Positions 18,327 to 28,942 of a stretch of 64,000 nucleotides of DNA are shown piece after piece. The notes beneath the pieces are model-generated. The model searched no databases. It saw nothing but the letters and a program-made list of their open reading frames with translations, and was not told where the DNA came from. The stretch's first letter is position 1. Every line of letters begins with the position of its first letter. Source of the DNA: Prevotella sp. Rep29 (GTDB lineage: Bacteria; Bacteroidota; Bacteroidia; Bacteroidales; Bacteroidaceae). The stretch lies in contig NZ_CP047159.1 in assembly GCF_019551475.1 (NCBI RefSeq), positions 2,232,001 to 2,296,000 of the forward strand, given 5' to 3'. The position numbers and the translations under genes are program-made.

Positions 18327-19124
18327 TTATAATTTTGCTTCTATCTTCTCTACTTCGTCAAACGAGGACAAAATCTCAGCTCTTCCCTTACGCACAGCGA
18401 TGGTGTGTTCGAAATGTGCTGCCCATTTTCCGTCACGGGTACGGATGGTCCAACGGTCCGGCATCATATAAATATCGCGGGCTCCCATTGTTATCATTGG
18501 CTCAATTGCCAAGCACATCCCTGCTTTCAAAAGCACTCCGTTTCCGCGTCGTCCGTAGTTCGGCACCTGAGGGTCTTCATGCATCTGTCGTCCGATACCA
18601 TGACCTGTCAGTTCCCTTACGACACCATATTTATTCTGTTCGCAATGACTTTGAACTGCATCACTTATGTCTCCAAGATGCCTCCCCGCAACGGCATTCT
18701 CTATTCCCCGATAGAGAGACTCTTTGGTGACGCGCAAGAGGTTTTTCACTTCCTCACTCACTTCTCCCACACAAAACGTGTAACAAGAGTCGCCATTGAA
18801 ACCATTAAGAACCGTACCACAATCGATGGAAATAATATCTCCTTCTTTCAACACGGTCTTGTCATCAGGTATTCCATGCACAACCACATCGTTGACCGAT
18901 GTACAAATGCTGGCAGGGAAGGGAGCTCCATAGTCATTCGGAAAGTTCTTGAACGTCGGGATTGCCCCATGGTCTCTGATGAACTCTTCCGCAATTTGAT
19001 CTAATTGGAGTGTAGTTACACCTGGTTTTATATGCTTTGCCAATTCGCCAAGTGTCTTGCCAACGAGTTGGTTCGCTTGGCGCATCAGCTCAATTTCATC
19101 CTCTGTCTTCAGAAATATCTTCAT
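18327..19124 (-). CDS. map: Methionine aminopeptidase, type I
   Basis: 265 residues. Removes the initiator Met from nascent chains with small second residues. The five metal ligands of the pita-bread fold are visible: Asp in SIDCGTV and FNGDSC, His in LTGHGIGR, Glu in LAIEPMI, and Glu in HFEHTIAV. Follows secY as in many spc operons, matching co-translational processing with export. Confidence 0.96.
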   Translation of the reverse strand: MKIFLKTEDEIELMRQANQLVGKTLGELAKHIKPGVTTLQLDQIAEEFIRDHGAIPTFKNFPNDYGAPFPASICTSVNDVVVHGIPDDKTVLKEGDIISIDCGTVLNGFNGDSCYTFCVGEVSEEVKNLLRVTKESLYRGIENAVAGRHLGDISDAVQSHCEQNKYGVVRELTGHGIGRQMHEDPQVPNYGRRGNGVLLKAGMCLAIEPMITMGARDIYMMPDRWTIRTRDGKWAAHFEHTIAVRKGRAEILSSFDEVEKIEAKL

Positions 19125-19135
19125 TCCGACAGATA

Positions 19136-20473
19136 TTAATATGCAGAAACTCCTGTATTACGTGTACGTCCGGAGTTAAGCAGACCGTCATAGTGGCGCA
19201 TCATCAGATGGCTCTCTATCTGTTGAAGCGTATCGATGACTACACCGACAAGAATTAGCAAAGAGGTTCCTCCGAAGAATTGCGCAAAAGCCTGCTGCAC
19301 ATTCAGCAAACCAGCGAGAGCTGGCATGATTGCAATAAATGCAATAAAAAGAGACCCAGGAAGGGTGATTCGCGACATAATCGTATCAATATATTCTGCC
19401 GTGCTCTTACCTGGCTTTACGCCTGGGATAAAGCCATTATTGCGCTTCATATCCTCTGCCATTTGTGTCGGATTCAACGTAATGGCTGTATAGAAATATG
19501 TAAATGCAATAATAAGTACGGCAAAGATAATATTGTACGTCAAACTTGTATGGTCCATCAGTGAACGGACAAACGAGTTGCTGTTTTCCGAAGAATATTG
19601 AACGATTGCCAACGGGATGAACATCAACGCCTGTGCGAAGATAATCGGCATCACATTAGCTGCGAACAACTTCAACGGAATGTATTGGCGAGCACCTCCA
19701 TACTGTTTGTTGCCAACTACACGCTTTGCATATTGAACGGGAATCTTCCGCACACCTTGTACCAGAAGAATCGCAGCACATACCACTGCAAACAGTATCA
19801 GGATTTCAATGATAAACATCACCAATCCACCACCTGAAATGGCTGTAAAGCGTGAGGTAACTTCCTGTACAAATGACTGCGGCAGACGTGCGATAATACC
19901 TATCATAATAATGATAGATACACCATTTCCTATGCCTTTATCCGTAATACGCTCACCTAACCAAAGAATGAACATACTGCCTGCTGCCAGAATAATCGTC
20001 GCCGGTATCATGAAAACCGTCCAGTCAATACCCTGCGCGAGAGCACCTCCTGACTGGATACGCAAGTTGATAAGATACGACGGAGCCTGAAAGAGTAGAA
20101 TTGCTACGGTCAGGATTCGCGTATACCAACTGATTTTCTTTCTTCCGCTCTCGCCTTCACGCTGCATCTTCTGGAAATAAGGCACAGCAACAGCAAGAAG
20201 CTGCATGACGATAGAAGCAGAGATATAAGGCATAATACCTAATGCAAATATAGATGCATTGGCAAATGCACCACCGGAGAACATGTCAAGAAGGGACATC
20301 AAACCGCCCTCTGTCTGCGCCTGCAAGTTGGCAAGTCCGGCAGGATTAATGCCTGGCAGGACGACAAACGATCCAAAACGATAGATTGCCACAAACAGGA
20401 TGGTTATGAGGATGCGCTGACGCAGATCCTCAACCTTCCAACAGTTCTTCAGTGCTTCAATAAACTTTTTCAT
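19136..20473 (-). CDS. secY: Protein translocase subunit SecY
   Basis: 445 residues with ten membrane helices; central channel of the Sec translocon, with SecE encoded at 50.6 kb in this window. Recognisable blocks are FALGIMPYISASIVMQLL, a cytosolic loop with KKISWYTRILTV, NPTQMAEDMKRNNGFIPG and GTSLLILVGVVIDTLQQIE near the C-terminus. Four bases separate it from rplO. Confidence 0.97.
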   Translation of the reverse strand: MKKFIEALKNCWKVEDLRQRILITILFVAIYRFGSFVVLPGINPAGLANLQAQTEGGLMSLLDMFSGGAFANASIFALGIMPYISASIVMQLLAVAVPYFQKMQREGESGRKKISWYTRILTVAILLFQAPSYLINLRIQSGGALAQGIDWTVFMIPATIILAAGSMFILWLGERITDKGIGNGVSIIIMIGIIARLPQSFVQEVTSRFTAISGGGLVMFIIEILILFAVVCAAILLVQGVRKIPVQYAKRVVGNKQYGGARQYIPLKLFAANVMPIIFAQALMFIPLAIVQYSSENSNSFVRSLMDHTSLTYNIIFAVLIIAFTYFYTAITLNPTQMAEDMKRNNGFIPGVKPGKSTAEYIDTIMSRITLPGSLFIAFIAIMPALAGLLNVQQAFAQFFGGTSLLILVGVVIDTLQQIESHLMMRHYDGLLNSGRTRNTGVSAY

Positions 20474-20477
20474 TTAC

Positions 20478-20924
20478 TTAGATTATAGTTGTATTACCAC
20501 CTGCTGCCTTGATTGCCTCTTCCGCAGTCTTTGAGAATGCGTGGGCTTCAACATCCAGTTTCACCTTCAATTCGCCTTTTGCAAGAATCTTCACAAGCTC
20601 CTTACCATTTGTAAGTCCTGCCTCACGAAGTTCTGCAATTCCGATTTTTGTAAGGTTCTTCTCCTCTGCCAATTTCTGAAGTGTTGACAGATTAACTGCG
20701 AAATACTCCTTGTGGTTAATGTTCTTGAAACCTGATTTCGGCACACGGCGCTGAAGTGGCATCTGACCACCTTCAAAACCGATTTTACGCTTATAACCGG
20801 AACGAGATTTTGCACCTTTATGACCACGAGTAGAGGTTCCGCCAAGTCCTGAACCAGGACCACGACCTATACGCCGAGGAGAATGTGTTGAACCAGCTGC
20901 TGGTTTTAACGTATGTAATTTCAT
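20478..20924 (-). CDS. rplO: 50S ribosomal protein L15
   Basis: 148 residues from ATG giving MKLHTLKPAAGSTHSPRRIG; a TTG two codons earlier is ignored. Glycine/arginine-rich N-terminus (RIGRGPGSGLGGTSTRGHKG) threads into 23S rRNA; later FEGGQMPLQRRVPKSGF. Late assembly protein of the 50S. Confidence 0.97.
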   Translation of the reverse strand: MKLHTLKPAAGSTHSPRRIGRGPGSGLGGTSTRGHKGAKSRSGYKRKIGFEGGQMPLQRRVPKSGFKNINHKEYFAVNLSTLQKLAEEKNLTKIGIAELREAGLTNGKELVKILAKGELKVKLDVEAHAFSKTAEEAIKAAGGNTTII

Positions 20925-20945
20925 AATCAATCTTCCTTTTAAGTG

Positions 20946-21122
20946 TTATTCTACTATGGTCACCAGATGATGAACCTTTCTAATCATACCACGAAGGCTA
21001 GGAGTGTCTTCACGCTCTACAACTTGAGAGATTCGATGAAGTCCTAAAGCCTCAAGCGTACGTTTCTGGTCTATCGGATAGCCTATTTTACTCTTAATCT
21101 GCTTAATCTTAATTGTTGCCAT
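20946..21122 (-). CDS. rpmD: 50S ribosomal protein L30
   Basis: 58 residues from ATG giving MATIKIKQIKSKIGYPIDQK. The open frame runs 17 codons further up into rpsE, but family length (~58) and the conserved MATIKIKQ start decide for the inner ATG. Confidence 0.96.
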   Translation of the reverse strand: MATIKIKQIKSKIGYPIDQKRTLEALGLHRISQVVEREDTPSLRGMIRKVHHLVTIVE

Positions 21123-21132
21123 AACTGCCTCC

Positions 21133-21645
21133 TTATCCTCTAAATACTTTTTCCATACTGATGCCTCGGTCACGAGCTACGGTATAAGCATCGCGGGTTT
21201 CGCAGAGAGCCTTGATAGTAGCCTTTACGAGATTGTGAGGATTGGATGAACCTTTGGACTTTGCCAACACATCCGTCACACCGACACTCTCAAGTACGGC
21301 ACGCATAGCACCTCCGGCAACCATTCCCGTACCTGCTGCTGCTGGTCTGAGGAATACCTTCGCACCTCCAAAACTTACTTCTACTTCATGAGGAATCGTA
21401 CCTTTCAGAACAGGAACCTTCACCAGATTTTTCTTTGCTGCCTCAACACCTTTGGCGATAGCAGCAGTTACTTCACCTGCCTTACCAAGTCCCCATCCGA
21501 TTACACCATGACCATCACCTACAACGACGATGGCTGCGAACGTAAAGGTACGTCCACCTTTTGTCACTTTTGTAACACGGTTTATAGCAACCAAACGGTC
21601 TTTCAACTCGATGTCACTGCTTATTTTTACTCTATTTATTGCCAT
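21133..21645 (-). CDS. rpsE: 30S ribosomal protein S5
   Basis: 170 residues. [39 protein letters not shown] and [20 protein letters not shown]. Located at the mRNA entry channel and involved in decoding accuracy. Confidence 0.98.
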   Translation of the reverse strand: MAINRVKISSDIELKDRLVAINRVTKVTKGGRTFTFAAIVVVGDGHGVIGWGLGKAGEVTAAIAKGVEAAKKNLVKVPVLKGTIPHEVEVSFGGAKVFLRPAAAGTGMVAGGAMRAVLESVGVTDVLAKSKGSSNPHNLVKATIKALCETRDAYTVARDRGISMEKVFRG

Positions 21646-21651
21646 AATCGT

Positions 21652-21996
21652 TTAAAATTTAAGTCCACCTTCACGGGCAGCGTCTGCCAATGCTTTCACA
21701 CGACCATGATACAGATATCCGTTGCGGTCGAACACTATTTTCTCAACACCTACCTCTTGGGCTTTTTTTGCGATAAGCTCACCCACTTTAGCTGCCTGCT
21801 CTTTCTTTGGCATCGTTTCCATTCCCAGAGAAGAAGCTGATGCAAGTGTTGTGCCTGTCAGGTCATTTACAATCTGAACGTAAATCTGCTTGTTGGAGCG
21901 GAACACACTCATACGAGGACGCTCAGCAGTTCCATTCACACGTTTGCGAATCCTATATTTAATCTTAATTCGTCTTTCTACTTTCTTTGTTGTCAT
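21652..21996 (-). CDS. rplR: 50S ribosomal protein L18
   Basis: 114 residues. Basic N-terminus then [20 protein letters not shown] and [20 protein letters not shown]. Binds 5S rRNA with L5 and brings it into the central protuberance. Confidence 0.98.
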   Translation of the reverse strand: MTTKKVERRIKIKYRIRKRVNGTAERPRMSVFRSNKQIYVQIVNDLTGTTLASASSLGMETMPKKEQAAKVGELIAKKAQEVGVEKIVFDRNGYLYHGRVKALADAAREGGLKF

Positions 21997-22014
21997 AATC
22001 GTAAATTATTAAAG

Positions 22015-22581
22015 TTACTTAGCTGCAGCGGTCTTTCCAGACTTTCTGCGGATGACTTCGCCCTGGAACAGGACACCTTTACCCTTGTAAGGCTCCGGCA
22101 TACGGAAAGAACGAATTTTTGCACAAATGAGTCCTAACAACTGCTTGTCACAAGACTCCAGAATCAACAGAGGATTTTGGTTTCTCTCCGATTTTGTCTC
22201 CACCTTTACTTCTTTCGGAAGCTGTATGAATATCGGATGGGTGTAACCTAACGCAAACTCTATCAGATTGCCTTGGTTGGAAACACGATAACCAACACCT
22301 ACCAATTCCAGTGTCTTCGTGAAGCCTTCGCTTACACCTACAACCATATTGTTTACCAACGAACGATAAAGTCCATGGAAAGCCTGTTTCTGCTTATAGT
22401 TAACAGGACTATTCTCGTCCACTTCAAATATAATCTGTCCGTCTTCGATTTTCATCAAAATTGACGAATCGACTTTCTGTGAGAGTTCTCCTTTCGGACC
22501 TTTCACCGTAACGATACCATTTTCCTGAGAAATAGTCACTCCTGCAGGAATATTAATTGGCAATTTTCCTATTCTTGACAT
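22015..22581 (-). CDS. rplF: 50S ribosomal protein L6
   Basis: 188 residues. MSRIGKLPINIPAGVTIS, KGPKGELSQ, and the C-terminal FRMPEPYKGKGVLF followed by RRKSGKTAAAK. Lies near the factor-binding site and sarcin-ricin loop. Confidence 0.98.
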   Translation of the reverse strand: MSRIGKLPINIPAGVTISQENGIVTVKGPKGELSQKVDSSILMKIEDGQIIFEVDENSPVNYKQKQAFHGLYRSLVNNMVVGVSEGFTKTLELVGVGYRVSNQGNLIEFALGYTHPIFIQLPKEVKVETKSERNQNPLLILESCDKQLLGLICAKIRSFRMPEPYKGKGVLFQGEVIRRKSGKTAAAK

Positions 22582-22597
22582 ATTCTAAATCCTCCAA

Positions 22598-22993
22598 TTA
22601 ATAAACAAAGCAAAGTACCTCACCACCGATTTTCAGCTCTGAGGCTTCCTTGTCTGTCATGACACCTTTGGATGTGGATAGAATTGCTATACCCAATCCG
22701 TTAATAACTCTCGGCATGTCCTTGTAACCAGTGTACTTACGAAGACCTGGTGTGGACACTCTCTTCAAACACTTAATCGCGTTTGCTTTCGTTTCAGGAT
22801 TGTACTTCAAAGCCACTTTGATCGTACCCTGAGGTCCATCTTCTATGAACTTATAGTTCAAGATGTAACCTTTCTCGAAGAGGATTTTTGTAATCTCTTT
22901 CTTCAAGTTAGACGCAGGAACTTCTACAACTCGGTGATGAGCCATAATTGCGTTTCTGAGTCTGGTCAGATAATCTGCTATTGGATCTGTCAT
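22598..22993 (-). CDS. rpsH: 30S ribosomal protein S8
   Basis: 131 residues. MTDPIADYLTRLRNAIMAHH, VSTPGLRKYTGYKDMPRVIN and GLGIAILSTSKGVMTDKEA. Binds helix 21 of 16S rRNA; in E. coli it also represses the spc operon. Confidence 0.98.
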   Translation of the reverse strand: MTDPIADYLTRLRNAIMAHHRVVEVPASNLKKEITKILFEKGYILNYKFIEDGPQGTIKVALKYNPETKANAIKCLKRVSTPGLRKYTGYKDMPRVINGLGIAILSTSKGVMTDKEASELKIGGEVLCFVY

Positions 22994-23051
22994 AAAATAA
23001 AAGTTTTAATTAATCGGGACTCCCCCGACAATATTAATAACACACTCTGTC

Positions 23052-23354
23052 TTACCAACTTGCTTTCCTAACTCCAGGAATCAAACCTGCAGATGCCATC
23101 TCACGGAACTGAATACGTGAAAGACCAAACTGACGGATGTATCCTTTCGGACGTCCCGTGATTTTGCAGCGGTTATGCAAACGGATGGGGTTCGCATTTT
23201 TCGGAATACTCTGCAACTTACGAGCAGCTTCGTATGCTTCAGCAGGATCTTCTGCTGTTGCAATAATCTTCTTCAGTGCTGCACGCTTCTCCGCATAACG
23301 GGCGACAAGTTTTGCACGCTTGATTTCACGCGCCTTCATTGATTCTTTTGCCAT
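23052..23354 (-). CDS. rpsN: 30S ribosomal protein S14, zinc-free form
   Basis: 100 residues. [20 protein letters not shown], then [20 protein letters not shown] and [22 protein letters not shown] in the tail. The four zinc Cys of the short form are missing, so this is the long zinc-independent paralogue. Confidence 0.97.
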   Translation of the reverse strand: MAKESMKAREIKRAKLVARYAEKRAALKKIIATAEDPAEAYEAARKLQSIPKNANPIRLHNRCKITGRPKGYIRQFGLSRIQFREMASAGLIPGVRKASW

Positions 23355-23359
23355 ATCTA

Positions 23360-23914
23360 TTAATCGTTTTTAGCGTTTTTGAAGGGAAGTCCGAAAGCCT
23401 TCAGCAATGCATATCCTTCCTCATCGGTCTGAGCTGATGTCACGAAAGTGATATTCATTCCCTGAATCCTGTCAATGTTGTCAATATTGATTTCCGGGAA
23501 AATAATTTGCTCTTGGATACCAAGCGTATAATTTCCACGTCCGTCAAACTTGCTCTCGATTCCTTTAAAGTCACGAATACGAGGGAGTGCTATACGTACG
23601 AGTTTCTCCAAGAATTCGTACATACGCTCACGACGCAGCGTCACCATTACTCCAATAGGCATTTTCTTACGAAGTTTAAAGTTCGCAATATCCTTTTTTG
23701 AATAGGTGGCTACGGCTTTTTGACCTGTAATTGTCGTTATCTCATTGATTGCTACATCAATAATTTTCTTATCTTGAGTAGCATCTCCAAGTCCTTGGTT
23801 CACTACAATCTTCTTCAATACAGGAACCTGCATTGCCGATGAATATTTGAACTGCTCTTTCAATGCCGGAGCTATTCGCTCAGCATATTCTTTTTTCAAC
23901 TGTGCTGTATTCAT
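23360..23914 (-). CDS. rplE: 50S ribosomal protein L5
   Basis: 184 residues. [39 protein letters not shown] and [15 protein letters not shown]. Binds 5S rRNA and touches P-site tRNA. One base separates it from rplX. Confidence 0.98.
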   Translation of the reverse strand: MNTAQLKKEYAERIAPALKEQFKYSSAMQVPVLKKIVVNQGLGDATQDKKIIDVAINEITTITGQKAVATYSKKDIANFKLRKKMPIGVMVTLRRERMYEFLEKLVRIALPRIRDFKGIESKFDGRGNYTLGIQEQIIFPEINIDNIDRIQGMNITFVTSAQTDEEGYALLKAFGLPFKNAKND

Positions 23915-23915
23915 A

Positions 23916-24236
23916 TTACTTTATCTCCTCCCCTGATTTTTTTGCAATACGGACTTTTTTGCCATCGTCAGTCTTCTTTATGCTGATACGAGTCGGCTTG
24001 CCACTTTTCGGGTCAATCAAACTAATGTTTGAGATATGAATCGGAGCTTCCATCTTGATGAAACCTCCCTGAGGATTCTTAGCAGAAGGCTTTGCACTCT
24101 TGGTAACGATTCTGACGCCCTCAACAATAGCCTGCTCCTTCTCCTTCAGAACTTGTAGCACCTTACCAGTCTTGCCCTTGTCTTCACCAGTAAGAACAAT
24201 CACGGTATCGCCTTTTTTAATATGCATCTTTTTCAT
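23916..24236 (-). CDS. rplX: 50S ribosomal protein L24
   Basis: 106 residues. KOW motif [20 protein letters not shown] near the start, and [19 protein letters not shown]. One of the initiators of 50S assembly, located near the exit tunnel. Confidence 0.97.
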   Translation of the reverse strand: MKKMHIKKGDTVIVLTGEDKGKTGKVLQVLKEKEQAIVEGVRIVTKSAKPSAKNPQGGFIKMEAPIHISNISLIDPKSGKPTRISIKKTDDGKKVRIAKKSGEEIK

Positions 24237-24255
24237 TTCTTTTCCTTATTAATTA

Positions 24256-24621
24256 TTAAAGAACCTCAGGTGCCAAAGAAACAACTTTCATGTTTACTGC
24301 ACGCAACTCACGGGCTACTGGTCCGAAGATGCGGCTGCCACGAAGTTCACCAGCATTGTTCAGGAGTACACAAGCATTGTCATCGAAACGGATATAAGAA
24401 CCGTCTGCACGACGAATCTCTTTCTTTGTACGAACAATCAAAGCCTTTGATACTGCACCTTTTTTCAGTTCACTTGACGGGATAACGTTCTTGACAGCTA
24501 CGACAATCACGTCACCAACACTTGCATAACGACGGCGGGTACCACCCAACACACGGATGCAGAGAGCTTCACGTGCACCGCTGTTATCACATACTGTAAG
24601 TCTTGATTCTGCCTGTATCAT
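24256..24621 (-). CDS. rplN: 50S ribosomal protein L14
   Basis: 121 residues. [39 protein letters not shown] and [11 protein letters not shown]. Contacts h14 of 16S at a subunit bridge. Confidence 0.98.
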   Translation of the reverse strand: MIQAESRLTVCDNSGAREALCIRVLGGTRRRYASVGDVIVVAVKNVIPSSELKKGAVSKALIVRTKKEIRRADGSYIRFDDNACVLLNNAGELRGSRIFGPVARELRAVNMKVVSLAPEVL

Positions 24622-24623
24622 AA

Positions 24624-24881
24624 TTACTTAGCTTTTTCTATTATTTGAACTAATCTCCATCTCTTTGTTTTGCTCAAAGGACGGGTTTCCATAATGAGAA
24701 CTGTATCACCGATATTTGCCTCATTTTTTTCATCATGCACATGGTATTTCTTTGTATGCTGTACAAATTTACCATAAATAGGGTGCTTCTCTTTGAATTT
24801 CGATGCAATAACAATGGTTTTATCCATCTTGTTGCTGATTACGACACCCTGTCTTGTCTTTCTTAAGTTTCTTGTTTCCAT
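24624..24881 (-). CDS. rpsQ: 30S ribosomal protein S17
   Basis: 85 residues. [20 protein letters not shown], and [20 protein letters not shown] at the end. OB-fold protein binding the 5' domain of 16S rRNA. Confidence 0.97.
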   Translation of the reverse strand: METRNLRKTRQGVVISNKMDKTIVIASKFKEKHPIYGKFVQHTKKYHVHDEKNEANIGDTVLIMETRPLSKTKRWRLVQIIEKAK

Positions 24882-24892
24882 CTAAACCATTG

Positions 24893-25087
24893 TTATTTGT
24901 TAAGTTCTCTTTGACGAAGTTCTGTCTTCATGCGTGCGATGTCACGACGAACAGCCTTAATCTGTGATGGATTCTCAAGTGGAGTAATTGAGTGATTCAA
25001 TTTCATTTTATGGAGTCTGAGCTCCTCTCCTTCGAGTCTCTCAACCAAATCTTTGGTCTCGAGTTCTTTAATTTCATTGATCTTCAT
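24893..25087 (-). CDS. rpmC: 50S ribosomal protein L29
   Basis: 64 residues, a helical hairpin: MKINEIKELETKDLVERLEG and IKAVRRDIARMKTELRQREL. Sits at the tunnel exit beside L23. Confidence 0.97.
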   Translation of the reverse strand: MKINEIKELETKDLVERLEGEELRLHKMKLNHSITPLENPSQIKAVRRDIARMKTELRQRELNK

Positions 25088-25090
25088 AGC

Positions 25091-25519
25091 TTAAGCGTTT
25101 TTATCGTAATCACGTCTAACAACAAACTTTGTCTTAACCGGCAACTTCTGGGCGCCAAGGCGGAGAGCCTCTTTTGCCACCTCAAAAGGAACGCCTTCTA
25201 CTTCAAAAAGGATGCGACCCGGTGTTACCGGAGCCACCCAACCTGCGGGGTCTCCCTTACCTTTACCCATGCGGACGTCTGCCGGCTTGCGAGTAATTGG
25301 TTTATCTGGGAAAATACGAATCCATACTTGACCCTCACGGTTCATATAACGATTGACTGCCACACGAGCAGCCTCAATCTGACGGCTATCAATCCATTTT
25401 CTCTCAAGTGTTTTGATTCCAAACGAACCGAAAGCCAGCTGTGTACCTCTATGGGCGTTGCCTTTATTGCCACGTCCATCTTGAGGTCTTCTGTATTTAA
25501 CTCTTTTGGGCTGTAACAT
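25091..25519 (-). CDS. rplP: 50S ribosomal protein L16
   Basis: 142 residues. [40 protein letters not shown] and [20 protein letters not shown]. Organises the A-site tRNA elbow region of the 50S. Confidence 0.98.
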   Translation of the reverse strand: MLQPKRVKYRRPQDGRGNKGNAHRGTQLAFGSFGIKTLERKWIDSRQIEAARVAVNRYMNREGQVWIRIFPDKPITRKPADVRMGKGKGDPAGWVAPVTPGRILFEVEGVPFEVAKEALRLGAQKLPVKTKFVVRRDYDKNA

Positions 25520-25533
25520 GATAGCTTTTCTTT

Positions 25534-26268
25534 TTAACGATTAGTACTTCTTTTACGATTACCTCTACCCATGCGTCCGCCGCCATTACCACGTCCAGCA
25601 TTGCCGGATTTCTCTTGGCTGAAACTTGCTGTGATGTCACGATCTCCGTAAACTTCACCACGGCAAATCCACACCTTGATTCCGAGCAATCCTACCTTAG
25701 TAAGTGCTTCTGCCTGACAGTAATCGATGTCTGCACGGAATGTATGCAAAGGAGTACGTCCTTCCTTATACAATTCTTTGCGAGCCATTTCCGCTCCGTT
25801 CAGACGACCTGTAATCTGAATCTTCACACCCTCTGCTCCTGCACGCATTGTGTTCGCAATAGCCATTTTTATAGCACGACGGTAAGCAATCTTACCTTCG
25901 ACTTGGCGAGCAATGTTATTGGCCACAATCGTAGCATCAAGCTCAGGTTTCTTTACTTCAAAGATATTTATTTGAATCTCTTTGTTGTAGAGTTTCTTCA
26001 GTTCTTCTTTCAGCTTATCAACATCCTGACCTCCTCTACCAATGACGATTCCCGGACGGGCCGTGCAGATGGTGATGGTGACAAGTCTCAATGTACGTTC
26101 GATGATGATGCGAGAGATGCTCGCATTTGCAAGGCGTTCGTTAAGATATTTGCGAATCTTTTGATCCTCCACAATATTCTCACCGAAGTTCTTACCTCCG
26201 AACCAGTTTGAGTCCCAACCTCTGATAATTCCCAGACGATTGCTTATTGGATTAACTTTCTGTCCCAT
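25534..26268 (-). CDS. rpsC: 30S ribosomal protein S3
   Basis: 244 residues. KH domain with [20 protein letters not shown] and C-terminal domain with [20 protein letters not shown]. Helps unwind mRNA at the entry channel. The last ~25 residues are a Gly/Arg-rich tail ([19 protein letters not shown]). Confidence 0.98.
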   Translation of the reverse strand: MGQKVNPISNRLGIIRGWDSNWFGGKNFGENIVEDQKIRKYLNERLANASISRIIIERTLRLVTITICTARPGIVIGRGGQDVDKLKEELKKLYNKEIQINIFEVKKPELDATIVANNIARQVEGKIAYRRAIKMAIANTMRAGAEGVKIQITGRLNGAEMARKELYKEGRTPLHTFRADIDYCQAEALTKVGLLGIKVWICRGEVYGDRDITASFSQEKSGNAGRGNGGGRMGRGNRKRSTNR

Positions 26269-26270
26269 AC

Positions 26271-26678
26271 TTATTCTTTTTCGTCATTAGTTTTAGAATC
26301 AACAAACAGAGTCACATGATTAGAACGCTTACGGATTCTGTAACCGCGACCTTGTGGTGCCGGTCTCATGCGTTTCATTGTAACACCCTCATCTACGAAG
26401 ACTTTAGAAACATAAAGTTCACCGTCTTCTGCCTTGCGGTCATTCTTTTGCTCCCAGTTAGCAATTGCAGAGCGCAACAGTTTTTCAACATTGGCTGCTG
26501 CTGCTTTCTTGGAGAATCTGAGCACACCGAGGGCACGGTTCACTTCCATTCCGCGAATCATATCTACGACATAACGCATTTTACGCGGAGAAGAAGGAAC
26601 GCCATTGAGTTTAGCAAAATACATGCTCTTCAAGGCTTCTTTTCTTTTTTCAGCCGAAATGTGTTTTCTTGCTCCCAT
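26271..26678 (-). CDS. rplV: 50S ribosomal protein L22
   Basis: 135 residues. [20 protein letters not shown] and the beta-hairpin [20 protein letters not shown] that lines the exit tunnel, a site where macrolide resistance changes occur; none is evident. Confidence 0.98.
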   Translation of the reverse strand: MGARKHISAEKRKEALKSMYFAKLNGVPSSPRKMRYVVDMIRGMEVNRALGVLRFSKKAAAANVEKLLRSAIANWEQKNDRKAEDGELYVSKVFVDEGVTMKRMRPAPQGRGYRIRKRSNHVTLFVDSKTNDEKE

Positions 26679-26714
26679 TATCTTATTTTCTTTTATTCAA
26701 TGTTTATTGCCCTG

Positions 26715-26981
26715 TTATTTCTTATTTCCAGCATGGCCACCAAACTTACGCGTCGGAGAGAATTCACCGAGCTTGTGTCCTACCATGTTTTCCGTAATAT
26801 ATACAGGAATGAATTTGTTTCCATTATGAACTGCAACGGTATGTCCTACAAAATCAGGAGATATCATTGAAGCCCGAGCCCATGTCTTAACAACAGTCTT
26901 CTTTCCACTCTCGTTCATAGCGAGGATTTTCTTTTCCAGAGAGACGTTGATATATGGACCTTTTTTTAATGATCGACTCAT
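26715..26981 (-). CDS. rpsS: 30S ribosomal protein S19
   Basis: 88 residues. [40 protein letters not shown] and [20 protein letters not shown]. Head protein paired with S13. Confidence 0.98.
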   Translation of the reverse strand: MSRSLKKGPYINVSLEKKILAMNESGKKTVVKTWARASMISPDFVGHTVAVHNGNKFIPVYITENMVGHKLGEFSPTRKFGGHAGNKK

Positions 26982-27003
26982 AAAAATACTCTAATTAACT
27001 TGT

Positions 27004-27831
27004 TTATTTCTTATTTGCTCTTTCAATAATATACTTGTTCGAAAGCTTCTTAGGTGCACGAGTCTTAAGTCCCTTAGCATACAGACCCTTGCGAGAGCGT
27101 GGATGACCTCCAGACTGACGTCCTTCACCACCACCCATCGGGTGATCATGCGGGTTCATTACAACACCACGGTTGTGCGGACGGCGTCCCAACCAGCGAG
27201 AGCGACCAGCCTTACCTGACTGCTCCAATGCATGGTCTGAGTTACCTACACTACCTACTGTAGCTTTACAAGCAGAGAGAATCTGACGGGTTTCGCCAGA
27301 AGGAAGTTTAATTACACAATAAGCACCTTCACGAGAAGTCAACTGAGCAAAATTACCAGCCGAACGAACGAGTAACGCACCCTGACCCGGACGCAATTCA
27401 ATGTTATGAATCACTGTTCCGACAGGGATATTGGCAAGTGGGAGTGCATTTCCAACTTCTGGTGCAGCCTCTGCGCCAGACATGAGTGTTGCACCCACCT
27501 GCAGTCCGTTAGGAGCAATAATGTAACGTTTTTCACCATCAGCGTAGAACAGCAATGCGATACGTGCCGAACGGTTCGGATCGTATTCGATTGTCTTCAC
27601 TACAGCTGGAACACCATCTTTCTCTCGTTTGAAGTCGATCAGACGATACTTTCTCTTATGACCGCCACCTCTGTAGCGAACAGTCATCTTTCCGGTGTTG
27701 TTTCGACCACCGGTAGAGCGCTTACCGTAAACGAGAGACTTCTCTGGCACGGATGCAGTAATTTCCTCGAACGTGCCAATAATCTTGTGTCTTTGACCGG
27801 GAGTTACCGGTTTAAATTTACGTACTGCCAT
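27004..27831 (-). CDS. rplB: 50S ribosomal protein L2
   Basis: 275 residues. [20 protein letters not shown], and the highly conserved [20 protein letters not shown] containing the His important for peptidyl-transferase organisation. Confidence 0.98.
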   Translation of the reverse strand: MAVRKFKPVTPGQRHKIIGTFEEITASVPEKSLVYGKRSTGGRNNTGKMTVRYRGGGHKRKYRLIDFKREKDGVPAVVKTIEYDPNRSARIALLFYADGEKRYIIAPNGLQVGATLMSGAEAAPEVGNALPLANIPVGTVIHNIELRPGQGALLVRSAGNFAQLTSREGAYCVIKLPSGETRQILSACKATVGSVGNSDHALEQSGKAGRSRWLGRRPHNRGVVMNPHDHPMGGGEGRQSGGHPRSRKGLYAKGLKTRAPKKLSNKYIIERANKK

Positions 27832-27839
27832 TTTATTTA

Positions 27840-28295
27840 TTAAATATTGCTATAAAAATCAATTGCATCACCTTCTTTCAGAGTGACAATCACTTTCTTG
27901 AAGGCATTTTTCTGCCCCTTCACCAGACCTGCCCGTGTGTAACGGGAAGAGCGTTTGCCTGCATAACGGCAAGTGTTCACCTTAATTACAGTAACGTTAT
28001 ACAAACCTTCGATTTCTTTCTTGATCTCCAGCTTGTTGGCTTCGGGTTTTACAATAAATCCATACTTCACCTGTGCGGGTTTCTCATACTTATATACAGT
28101 TTTTTCACGAGTTTCCTCTGGCAAACCTTTCTTCGCGCGGGTCTTGCTCTTCACTGTGTAAGTAATCTTTTCCTCGACAGCATTCTTTGTCTCAATCGCT
28201 TTTTTCGATTTCGTTCTGAGTGTCTTTGCCTCTGAAGACTTATCCGTCATCTTGGTCATCTTCTCAGTGACCAGTGGTTTGATAATAAATGCCAT
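27840..28295 (-). CDS. rplW: 50S ribosomal protein L23 with a long internal insertion
   Basis: 151 residues against the usual ~96. The family start [20 protein letters not shown] and the family core from about residue 77 ([20 protein letters not shown] ... [20 protein letters not shown]) are intact. Between them, residues ~21-76 are an inserted Lys/Glu/Thr-rich segment ([31 protein letters not shown]). It falls in the loop after the first strand. L23 docks trigger factor and SRP at the tunnel exit, so the insert probably lies on the solvent side there (inference). Confidence 0.95.
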   Translation of the reverse strand: MAFIIKPLVTEKMTKMTDKSSEAKTLRTKSKKAIETKNAVEEKITYTVKSKTRAKKGLPEETREKTVYKYEKPAQVKYGFIVKPEANKLEIKKEIEGLYNVTVIKVNTCRYAGKRSSRYTRAGLVKGQKNAFKKVIVTLKEGDAIDFYSNI

Positions 28296-28309
28296 ATCTA
28301 TATACCTCC

Positions 28310-28942
28310 TTATTTTTTGTCTAAGATTCCGTCTATTGTCTTCAAAGAATTTTCAGTCACGACAAGCACCTCAGCATTCAAAACTTTGTACGTATTGAGT
28401 GTTGACGCAAGCATGACTTCTGCCTTTTGCAGATTTCGAGCCGACAAATATACGTTTTTATTTGATTCTGGCAAAACAAAGAGAAGCTTCTTACCGTCAA
28501 CTTTAAGATTTTTAGTAACATTTATGAATTCTTTAGTTTTCGGAGCTTCAAAAGTGAAGTCTTCTACTATAATGATTGCGTTCTCCTGTGCCTTATAACT
28601 CAACGCAGATCTGCGCGCAAGCGCTTTAACTTTCTTATTCAACTTAAAGCGATAGTCGCGGGGTTTGGGACCAAACACGCGTCCACCACCTCTGAGCAAT
28701 GGAGAGTTAATGTCACCATGACGTGCTCCACCGCCACCTTTCTGACGACCGAGCTTGCGTGTAGAACCGGCGTGTTCACTTCTTTCCTTAGCCTTTGCCG
28801 TTCCCTGACGCTGGTTTGCAAGATACTGCTTGACATCCAGGTACAGAACGTGGTCGTTAGGCTCAATTCCAAAGATCGATTCGTTTAACGTAACCTTTCT
28901 TCCGGTCTCCTGACCGTTAATATTTAATACGCTGAGTTCCAT
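28310..28942 (-). CDS. rplD: 50S ribosomal protein L4
   Basis: 210 residues. [19 protein letters not shown] and the tunnel-loop region [20 protein letters not shown]. Its ATG overlaps the rplC stop by one base (TAATG), indicating coupling. In E. coli L4 represses its own operon through the leader. Confidence 0.98.
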   Translation of the reverse strand: MELSVLNINGQETGRKVTLNESIFGIEPNDHVLYLDVKQYLANQRQGTAKAKERSEHAGSTRKLGRQKGGGGARHGDINSPLLRGGGRVFGPKPRDYRFKLNKKVKALARRSALSYKAQENAIIIVEDFTFEAPKTKEFINVTKNLKVDGKKLLFVLPESNKNVYLSARNLQKAEVMLASTLNTYKVLNAEVLVVTENSLKTIDGILDKK

